Made by a program: the position numbers and the translations under genes | NCBI GenBank assembly: GCA_021847165.1 | Contig: JAJZUH010000012.1 | Coordinates: 1 to 9,821 of the forward strand | DNA from: Pseudomonadota bacterium | GTDB taxonomy: Bacteria > Pseudomonadota > Gammaproteobacteria > Burkholderiales > Gallionellaceae | Direction: 5' to 3' | DNA length: 9,821 bases | Shown: positions 1-4,514 of the stretch, one piece after another | How the letters are laid out: each line of letters starts with the position of its first letter | Position numbering within the stretch: the first letter of the stretch is position 1 | Notes under the pieces: generated by a model | Databases searched by the model: none | What the model saw: only the letters and a program-made list of their open reading frames with translations | What the model was told of the DNA's origin: nothing

Positions 1-622
1 CGACCAGCGCATGCGCGATCAGCATGCCCAGTTCTGCCGGAGGAATGCCGACCGACTCCATGGTATGCACCACCCCCATCACGGCGGCGACGATACCGAA
101 GGCCGGCATGCCGTCGCCGAGCTTGGCAATGACATGGGAAGACACCAGCGCTTCGTGGTGGTGCGTCTCGATCTCCACATCCATCAGGTTCTCGATCTCC
201 ATTGCATTGAGGTTGCCGCTGACCATGATGCGCAGGTAGTCGGTCATGAATTCGACCGCGTGGTGGTCGGCCAGTATCTTCGGGTATTTTGCGAATACCG
301 GGCTTTCATGCGGATTCTCGACATCGCCTTCGATGGACATCAGGCCTTCCTTGCGCACCTTGCCGAGCAGCTCGTACATCAGCGCCATCAGCTCCATGTA
401 GCTCTCTTTGGTGTATTTCGCGCCTTTAAACACGCTCGGCAGGTCCTTGAATGTGGCTTTCACCGCTTTCATGGTGTTGCCGACAAAGAAGGCCCCCAGC
501 GCACCGCCGCCGATCATCAGCAACTCCAGTGGCTGGAACAATGCCCCCAGATGCCCGCCAGCCAGGGCGAAACCGCCAAAGACGGAGCCCAGAACCACGA
601 TATAACCAACAATCACCAGCAT
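1..622 (-). CDS. motA: Flagellar motor stator protein MotA (N-terminal 207 residues, cut by window edge)
   Basis: MotA forms, with MotB, the proton-conducting stator that drives flagellar rotation in the inner membrane. The visible part reads like E. coli MotA almost position for position: it begins MLVIVGYIVVLGSVFGGFAL (first membrane segment), has a second segment around residues 33-50, a cytoplasmic domain with the KYTKESYMELMALMYEL stretch, and the third segment starting at MPAFGIVAAVMGVVH. The residues known to contact FliG or to be essential fall at the same numbers as in E. coli: Arg90, Glu98 and Pro173. The family is usually about 285-295 residues, so some 80-90 residues lie beyond the left edge, where motB would be expected. 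The ATG start at 622 is preceded by GAGGGAG seven bases upstream. It follows flhC after a 188-base gap that holds a sigma-28 promoter. Nothing looks damaged. Confidence 0.97.
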   Translation of the reverse strand, partial: MLVIVGYIVVLGSVFGGFALAGGHLGALFQPLELLMIGGGALGAFFVGNTMKAVKATFKDLPSVFKGAKYTKESYMELMALMYELLGKVRKEGLMSIEGDVENPHESPVFAKYPKILADHHAVEFMTDYLRIMVSGNLNAMEIENLMDVEIETHHHEALVSSHVIAKLGDGMPAFGIVAAVMGVVHTMESVGIPPAELGMLIAHALV

Positions 623-786
623 TTTTACGCTCCCTCGAGTCGAAACCTTTTGGATTTTACGATGGTATCGTAGCAGCCAGATATCCCGTCCATGCATGGA
701 ACAGGATGAGAATTCCGCAACATTTCCGTTTCAGCATTCCCGGACGCAACAACGCCGCCACTGCTGATGATACCTACTCGTCAGTA
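623..786 (-). other. Long 5' leader of motA
   Basis: This non-coding stretch lies between the predicted start of transcription and the motA ATG. It contains two modest inverted repeats: TCAGCA/TGCTGA (767-762 with 736-731), and TACGAT-ACC-ATCGTA near 671-657, a 6-bp stem with a 3-base loop. Neither is followed by a T-run, so I do not call a terminator. No open frame with a ribosome binding site is visible. Confidence 0.45.
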
Positions 787-813
787 GTAGCGGCGCCTGA
801 TATAAGAACTTTA
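787..813 (-). promoter_or_regulatory. Sigma-28 (FliA) promoter for motA
   Basis: Reading the minus strand, TAAAGTTC (813-806), 11 bases, then GCCGCTAC (794-787) matches the flagellar sigma-28 consensus TAAAGTTT-N11-GCCGATAA at 13 of 16 positions with exact spacing. The first three bases of the -35 element are the TAA stop codon of flhC. Transcription would start near 780, giving a leader of about 160 nt before motA. This separates motA from flhDC as a late (class 3) flagellar operon. Confidence 0.85.
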
Positions 814-1350
814 GGCGACTGCGGCCTCGGCTTGCGCAGCTTTTTTCGTTTTTCCCGCGCGCGAAGGAGGACGGCAGATACCGCAGCTGTAGTTTGCACA
901 GAGCTCGTTACTGTGCACCACGAATTGCCCACCACACTCTTTGCATTCCGTCAGTTGCAGCATCCTGGCATCGAAGAAGCGGATCAGGAACCATGCCCGG
1001 GTGATGCTCAGGACCGGCTCATCGGCCGCCTCCACCTGCTCAAGATACAGGCGATAGCTTTTGATCAAAGCCTCCACACCGGAGATACCGGCGTTCCTGG
1101 TCAGGTATTGGTGGATGCCCATAAACAAGGAAGAATGGATATTGGGCAACCAGCTCATGAACCAATCGGTGGAATAGGGCAACATGCCCTTGGAAGGTGA
1201 TTCGCCCTTGACTTCTTTATAGAGCCGCAACAGGCGCTCCCGGCTCAACCCCGTCTCCTCCTGCAACAACTGCAGGCGCGCGCCCAGTTCGATAAGGTCG
1301 ACCGCTATCTGTATCTCGCGCGCCTCGTTCACAACGCTCTTGTTCCGCAT
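811..1350 (-). CDS. flhC: Flagellar transcriptional regulator FlhC
   Basis: FlhC joins FlhD in the FlhD4C2 complex that activates class 2 flagellar operons. The protein (179 residues from the ATG at 1350) follows the E. coli sequence closely: KSVVNEAREIQ at the N-terminus, then ARLQLLQEETGLSRERLLRL, KGMLPYSTDWFMSW and RLYLEQ. The zinc site is complete, with Cys136 and Cys139 in CKECGG and Cys156 and Cys159 in CGICRPPSR; E. coli has 137, 140, 157 and 160. An in-frame GTG at 1359 would add three residues, but that GTG lies within the ribosome binding site (CAGGTGAAAATC before ATG), and the ATG start aligns with the E. coli N-terminus. The gene begins 17 bases after the flhD stop, so the two are cotranscribed. 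The C-terminal tail after the zinc finger is short and Ala/Lys-rich, as is common in betaproteobacterial forms. Confidence 0.96.
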   Translation of the reverse strand: MRNKSVVNEAREIQIAVDLIELGARLQLLQEETGLSRERLLRLYKEVKGESPSKGMLPYSTDWFMSWLPNIHSSLFMGIHQYLTRNAGISGVEALIKSYRLYLEQVEAADEPVLSITRAWFLIRFFDARMLQLTECKECGGQFVVHSNELCANYSCGICRPPSRAGKTKKAAQAEAAVA

Positions 1351-1367
1351 GATTTTCACCTGTCCGT

Positions 1368-1688
1368 TCAGATCGTCAGTTCTTCGACAGGCTGGCCTGA
1401 CATCAGGATGGCCGCATGCGCCTGCGACATCATTCTGTCCTTGTTGTAATCGGTAACCATGTTGAGCAGCAGGCGCTCATCGAAGCGGAAACGGCACAGC
1501 AGCATGTTCGATGCCGCCATTTTGAGCATCTGTGCCGGAGAAAGTCCGACGATCAGATCCGCCAGTTCCTCACTCACCCCAAGACGGAAAATCGCGCTTG
1601 CCTTATCGTCGCGGATCATCTGCTGCGCAAGCAACATATAAGAAAGATTCGCTTCCTTGATTTCCTCATGCATTTGATTCATGTTCAT
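1368..1688 (-). CDS. flhD: Flagellar transcriptional regulator FlhD
   Basis: FlhD is the partner of FlhC in the flagellar master activator. The 106-residue protein carries the family signature: NLSYMLLAQQMIRDDKASAI around residues 14-33, FRLGVSEELADLI, SPAQMLKMAASNMLLCRFRFD around 50-70, then a helical C-terminus. The single Cys near residue 65 (MLLCRFRFD) corresponds to Cys65 of E. coli FlhD, which forms the interchain disulfide in the dimer. The usual length is 105-119, so the gene looks complete. The ATG at 1688 has GAGGGG six bases upstream; an ATG two codons later (1682) is less well spaced. That ribosome binding site has a perfect 10-base complement near the 5' end of the predicted leader (see the leader entries), which suggests translational control of flhD and, by coupling, of flhC. 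Confidence 0.96.
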   Translation of the reverse strand: MNMNQMHEEIKEANLSYMLLAQQMIRDDKASAIFRLGVSEELADLIVGLSPAQMLKMAASNMLLCRFRFDERLLLNMVTDYNKDRMMSQAHAAILMSGQPVEELTI

Positions 1689-1692
1689 AGCA

Positions 1693-1702
1693 GTCCCCTC
1701 GC
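1693..1702 (-). promoter_or_regulatory. flhD ribosome binding site, complementary to leader loop
   Basis: On the minus strand this reads GCGAGGGGAC, followed by TGCT and the flhD ATG. It is a strong Shine-Dalgarno sequence. Its exact reverse complement, GTCCCCTCGC, occurs in the predicted leader at 1879-1870, so the site could be masked by long-range RNA pairing. Confidence 0.75.
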
Positions 1703-1771
1703 TTAAACAGTGTGTTGTCTTGTTACGACGATTGCATTCTCAGGGAGACCAGCCAAGGAAAATATCCGACG

Positions 1772-1795
1772 TATTCCGATTATCGTGTAGGAATA
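1772..1795. repeat. Inverted repeat TATTCC-N12-GGAATA in the flhD upstream region
   Basis: Perfect 6-bp arms flank a 12-base spacer (TATTCC at 1772-1777 and GGAATA at 1790-1795 on the plus strand). In DNA it has the form of a two-fold operator for a dimeric regulator; in the leader RNA it would be a weak hairpin. It resembles half of an RcsAB-like box (TAGGAAT/ATTCCTA), but only one half-site fits, so I name no regulator. Confidence 0.45.
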
Positions 1796-1809
1796 TGACC
1801 TACAAGCAA

Positions 1810-1855
1810 ACCGAACCACCCCTGCCAGCAACAAAGCCAACAAAGGTGGTTCGGT
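1810..1855. repeat. 11-bp perfect inverted repeat in the flhD leader (hairpin II)
   Basis: ACCGAACCACC (1810-1820) and GGTGGTTCGGT (1845-1855) are exact reverse complements separated by 24 bases. As RNA this is a stable GC-rich stem. No T-run of terminator length follows it on the minus strand (TTTGCTTGT follows), so it is not a typical terminator. The spacer contains a short tandem repeat, CAACAAAG twice with a 9-base period on the plus strand. Confidence 0.7.
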
Positions 1856-1856
1856 C

Positions 1857-1894
1857 CATACATCGCACTGCGAGGGGACGCAATTGCTTGTATG
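1857..1894 (-). promoter_or_regulatory. 5'-terminal leader hairpin I with C-rich UCCCCU loop
   Basis: The minus strand folds symmetrically: outer stem CATACA/TGTATG (1894-1889 with 1862-1857), a 4x4 internal loop, inner stem ATTGCG/CGCAGT (six pairs, one of them G-U), and apical loop TCCCCT. The loop is the exact complement of AGGGGA in the flhD ribosome binding site. The hairpin starts within one or two bases of the expected sigma-28 start site, so it would sit at the very 5' end of the mRNA. Confidence 0.65.
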
Positions 1895-1900
1895 TTTTGA

Positions 1901-1927
1901 GTATCGGCAAGGATTTGGAAAACTTTA
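1901..1927 (-). promoter_or_regulatory. Sigma-28 (FliA) promoter upstream of flhDC
   Basis: On the minus strand, TAAAGTTT (1927-1920), an 11-base spacer, then GCCGATAC (1908-1901) matches the sigma-28 consensus TAAAGTTT-N11-GCCGATAA at 15 of 16 positions with ideal spacing. The next gene downstream on this strand is flhD, about 210 bases away. This would put the flagellar master operon under the sigma factor it normally activates. An additional housekeeping promoter is likely but I cannot place one with confidence. Confidence 0.85.
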
Positions 1928-2000
1928 GGGAATTTCTGAAAAATATTTAAATTATTTAATTAGCTGCATATAAACAATTGCTTAAATAATTATTTTCAGC
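1928..2000. other. AT-rich tract between the TPR membrane gene and the flhDC promoter
   Basis: This stretch is almost entirely A and T, unlike the rest of the window, and contains the palindrome AAATAATTATTT and a 7-bp inverted repeat CTGAAAA/TTTTCAG at its edges (1936-1942 and 1993-1999). It lies directly upstream of the -35 element of the sigma-28 promoter. It may serve as an UP element, a bent or xenogeneic-silencer-bound site, or hold an extra promoter. No GC-rich terminator stem for the upstream gene is present here. Confidence 0.5.
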
Positions 2001-2012
2001 TCAATGCCATTT

Positions 2013-3650
2013 CTATTGATTATTGGGCATCGCAACAATCAGACAGGCCACTTTATTTTTCAGCTTACAACTCAGTTCCATTTGTTGCATAGCCTCACTA
2101 TCCCGATGTAGCAATTTTAGTGTCATTCCCTTGGCAAAATAGACTCTGTCATCATCCGAATTAATGGCAAGTGCTGCGTTATATTGCACCAAAGCTTCTT
2201 CATAGCGACCTAGATTGGCGTATGCCACTCCCAACAAATAACGTACAGGCTCCAATTGTGGGCTGATATCCGCCGAACGTTTTAAATCCTCCGCAGCCTC
2301 CTCCCATTTTTGGGCTGCCAGCTCCGCTTGTCCGCGGTTGTAGAAAATGCGGTCCGCACCAGCCAGCCGATCATCCCTGAGCAAGAGTGCCGCCTCATTC
2401 CATAAGCGATAATTATCCGCAAACATATGCAAGCGCCCCCAAGACAATGGAACAAGCACCAACATCGTGCAGAGCATCACCAACCACACCCTGCGCTCTG
2501 ATATCTTTGTTAACAGTAAAGGCATGAAAAGCATCATGCCAGGCATCCACAGATAACTCCTATAAAGCACGAATGGCTCTTGTATGCGAATACCCGCCAT
2601 CTCCACCCAGAACAACAGCCATGGATAAAGCATGGCAAACCCGGCCAATCCGCGCATGCCGCGCTGAAATAACAACCTGATTCCGAAAACCCCATATAGT
2701 ATAAAAGCACCACCGCCAAGCCAGGCCTTAGTCGACCAGACAGAACTGATGAACGGCTCGCGCATATCTATCGACATCAACGACGTATCAGGAAGAACCC
2801 ATAGCAGCAGATATTTAAAAAAGAGTCCTGCTTGCGTCAGAGCGCTGAGCAAATGCAGCATTGGCGCACTACCTTCGATCCCCTGCTGACCGAATAATTG
2901 CGCAGCCATTGGCTCATAGGGGTTTCCAAGCACCCCTCTGGTTCGCAAGATCACCAGCGCAGCAATGACAGTAAATGACAACCACGTCAGCCCCAGCGCC
3001 TGCCAGTTAGCTCGATTCACAGAACGCAGCAACACCCCCATCGTCACCAGCACGACAGGCATCAAAATGCTGTGTTCTTTCGAAAAACAGGCCAGAAAAT
3101 AGGCCAACACCGCCAGCACAAACCAGCGCTTCTGTCCACTTACCAGTCCGCGCAGGTAAGCCAGTTGCATCAGCAAAGCAAACAGCGTCGCCATCAGGAT
3201 ACTGATCTGGATGGCATATCCGACGGCATAAACCGCTACCGGATGCAGGGCAAACGCTATAGCGCCGAGCCATGCCCCTCTTATAGCCACAGAAGTATCA
3301 ATATCTTTTGGCTGAACCGCACCAATCAAGTGACGAAGCAAGTAAAACAGCAGAACCGTGTTAACCGCATGCAGCAGCATGCTGACCAAACGATAGACGT
3401 AGGGAAATTCGTCGCTGAATATCGCATAGATATGCCCCAGGCTTGCATATGGAAACCAGCGCAAGCCCAGATCGAAACTTTTGTGAGCGTAAAGCTGAAT
3501 TACACCCGTCGAAAAAAAACTCAGGTCATCAAATACAAATGGATTGCCTAAAAACGGCAAATAAACCAAGCAGACAATCGCCAGCAATAGCAATATCCGG
3601 GCGCGATCGCGCTCGGCAAAGTATTTCCGCAACTGAGTCCGCATCAACAT
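2013..3650 (-). CDS. Multi-spanning GT-C-like membrane protein with C-terminal TPRs; candidate pilin glycosyltransferase
   Basis: The 545-residue product has an N-terminal membrane half and a soluble C-terminal repeat region. Hydrophobic segments appear around residues 19-35, 85-110, 124-166, 173-190, 195-208, 218-236, 270-287, 308-327, 335-350, 368-382 and 387-403. The first periplasmic loop carries an Asp-Asp pair (Asp41-Asp42 in FVFDDLSFF), followed by RLVSMLLHAVNTVLLFYLLR and a FALHP motif near 133-137; this pattern is typical of GT-C glycosyltransferases of the TMTC/PMT-like type that use lipid-linked sugars. Two or three TPR-like units follow (about 433-465, 468-500, 502-535; for example VAYANLGRYEEALVQYNAAL). 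The gene starts 11 bases after the pilin terminator, so pilin is a plausible acceptor, but that is inference. Its base composition is visibly poorer in G+C than its neighbours. GGAGG lies four bases before the ATG at 3650; the ATG at 3644 is an alternative start. Confidence 0.8.
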   Translation of the reverse strand: MLMRTQLRKYFAERDRARILLLLAIVCLVYLPFLGNPFVFDDLSFFSTGVIQLYAHKSFDLGLRWFPYASLGHIYAIFSDEFPYVYRLVSMLLHAVNTVLLFYLLRHLIGAVQPKDIDTSVAIRGAWLGAIAFALHPVAVYAVGYAIQISILMATLFALLMQLAYLRGLVSGQKRWFVLAVLAYFLACFSKEHSILMPVVLVTMGVLLRSVNRANWQALGLTWLSFTVIAALVILRTRGVLGNPYEPMAAQLFGQQGIEGSAPMLHLLSALTQAGLFFKYLLLWVLPDTSLMSIDMREPFISSVWSTKAWLGGGAFILYGVFGIRLLFQRGMRGLAGFAMLYPWLLFWVEMAGIRIQEPFVLYRSYLWMPGMMLFMPLLLTKISERRVWLVMLCTMLVLVPLSWGRLHMFADNYRLWNEAALLLRDDRLAGADRIFYNRGQAELAAQKWEEAAEDLKRSADISPQLEPVRYLLGVAYANLGRYEEALVQYNAALAINSDDDRVYFAKGMTLKLLHRDSEAMQQMELSCKLKNKVACLIVAMPNNQ

Positions 3651-3660
3651 AACGCCTCCA

Positions 3661-3688
3661 TAAAAAGAACCCCTCCGAGGAGGGGTTC
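3661..3688 (-). terminator. Rho-independent terminator after the pilin gene
   Basis: On the minus strand GAACCCCTC-CTCG-GAGGGGTTC (3688-3667) forms a perfect 9-bp GC-rich stem with a four-base loop, followed by TTTTTA. It would end the abundant pilin transcript. It lies only two bases before the GGAGG ribosome binding site of the next gene, so that gene is reached by read-through unless an unseen promoter exists. The stem contains CCTCC, which is complementary to that ribosome binding site. Confidence 0.9.
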
Positions 3689-3769
3689 TATCACTACATC
3701 CGGCTTATCTGTAACCGATGTACCGCAATCGATTGACAGACTCCAGCAGCAGTCTGCTAAACCATAATG

Positions 3770-4300
3770 TTACGGCAAGCAGGTTTGGTTGATGGTATCA
3801 AAGTACTTCAAGCCGATCGTATCGGTGATGGTGGTACCGGATTGAACCGAGCAAGTCCATGTCACAGCCGTGCTGCCAGCCTGGCCTACGATAGCCAAAA
3901 CTTTTTGATCGAAACTACCCGCCTTGATATTCTTCAAGGTCACCTTGATTACGGCCGCAACCCCTGCCCCTGTAGAACCATCTACCGTCAGATCGCTGAC
4001 TTCGTTAGGAATTGAAGGATAAGCGTTGAAACCAAGGGAATTCCACATGGTGCCGATGCCCAGCCCGGAGCCAGCAGTAGGACCTTGCGTGGTAGAAATT
4101 GCTTGGGGGAAAGCGCCTTGTTCCTGGTAATACAACGACAACGCCAGCTTGATGGGATCGAGGGTCGATTGCACCTTGGACAGTTTTGCCTTGACCACAT
4201 AGTCCTGATAGGCGGGAATCGCCACCGCCGCCAAGATACCGATGATCGCAACCACGATCATCAGCTCGATCAGGGTGAAACCTTTCTGAATTTGTTTCAT
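3770..4300 (-). CDS. pilA: Type IVa major pilin-like protein
   Basis: This is a 176-residue type IV pilin precursor, the subunit of the retractile fibres used for twitching, adhesion and DNA uptake. It has a short basic leader, MKQIQKG, cut by the prepilin peptidase after Gly7, then the N-methylated Phe and the hydrophobic helix [20 protein letters not shown] with the conserved Glu at position 5 of the mature form. The C-terminal half has the expected pair of cysteines, Cys150 and Cys174, bounding a disulfide loop just before the C-terminus. Length fits the family. An upstream in-frame extension to 4492 is not coding: the ATG at 4300 has AAGGAG six bases upstream and yields the canonical leader. 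The gene stands alone between its sigma-54 promoter and its terminator. Similar minor pilins exist, but the strong dedicated promoter and terminator favour a major subunit. Confidence 0.93.
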   Translation of the reverse strand: MKQIQKGFTLIELMIVVAIIGILAAVAIPAYQDYVVKAKLSKVQSTLDPIKLALSLYYQEQGAFPQAISTTQGPTAGSGLGIGTMWNSLGFNAYPSIPNEVSDLTVDGSTGAGVAAVIKVTLKNIKAGSFDQKVLAIVGQAGSTAVTWTCSVQSGTTITDTIGLKYFDTINQTCLP

Positions 4301-4365
4301 ATTGAGCTCCTTGAAAAATTTATTGTGCCTTTGCGGGCTACACACAGGGTGTGCGGGCAGATAGT

Positions 4366-4381
4366 AGCAGAAGCCGTGCCA
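4366..4381 (-). promoter_or_regulatory. Sigma-54 promoter for the pilin gene
   Basis: The minus strand reads TGGCACGGCTTCTGCT, against the -24/-12 consensus TGGCACG-N4-TTGCW; only one conserved base differs and the spacing is exact. Transcription would start near 4355, leaving a leader of about 55 nt. In Pseudomonas and Neisseria relatives the pilin gene is controlled by sigma-54 with the PilS-PilR two-component system; no pilSR genes are in this window. Confidence 0.85.
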
Positions 4382-4458
4382 AGCGTTAAGTTTATGAAAA
4401 AAGCCTGTCGCCGCTGGACTTGCCGCCCCTCGCACAGGAAGTGGGTATGCAACCGAAA

Positions 4459-4488
4459 CAAAAAACGTCGGCATACTGACGTTTTTTG
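4459..4488. terminator. Bidirectional terminator after the GAF/HD-GYP gene
   Basis: CAAAAAACGTC (4459-4469) and GACGTTTTTTG (4478-4488) are perfect 11-bp arms around an 8-base loop. The A-runs and T-runs make it a terminator in both directions. It closes the operon at 9821-4515 on the minus strand and separates it from the pilin promoter. Confidence 0.85.
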
Positions 4489-4514
4489 TCACTTCGGCCC
4501 GCGCAAACCGGCAA

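Larger units (their letters stand above)
1693..1895 (-). promoter_or_regulatory. Structured 5' leader of flhDC with candidate anti-Shine-Dalgarno hairpin
   Basis: This is the predicted untranslated leader of about 205 nt, from the sigma-28 start site to the flhD ribosome binding site. From its 5' end it holds: hairpin I (1894-1857) with apical loop UCCCCU; hairpin II (1855-1810) with perfect 11-bp arms; a 6-bp inverted repeat TATTCC-N12-GGAATA (1795-1772); and the ribosome binding site GCGAGGGGAC (1702-1693). Hairpin I can instead pair over 10 bases with the ribosome binding site. I do not recognise it as a known riboswitch class. Long flhDC leaders that control translation (through CsrA and sRNAs) are known in E. 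coli, but this arrangement is read from sequence alone. Confidence 0.6.

Noticed and set aside
1351..1359. GTG start of flhC at 1359
   Set aside because: The GTG lies inside the AGGTG ribosome binding site of the ATG at 1350, and the ATG start aligns with known FlhC N-termini.
1787..1865. Short leader-peptide frames in the flhDC leader (27 and 19 codons, overlapping ATGs near 1864 and 1860)
   Set aside because: Neither has a ribosome binding site, both overlap hairpin II, and their translations show no attenuator-like codon run apart from a few Trp/Cys codons.
1936..1999. Terminator for the TPR membrane gene in the AT-rich tract
   Set aside because: The inverted repeats there are short, lack G+C and are widely spaced, so they do not make a convincing Rho-independent terminator.
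4397..4440. Possible extra terminator (CCTGT/ACAGG followed by CTTTTTT) upstream of the pilin promoter
   Set aside because: The stem is only 5 bp with a loop of about 25 bases, and a far better terminator lies just upstream at 4459-4488.
4301..4492. N-terminal extension of the pilin open frame to 4492
   Set aside because: It covers the sigma-54 promoter and the leader. The ATG at 4300 has a good ribosome binding site and gives a canonical prepilin leader.
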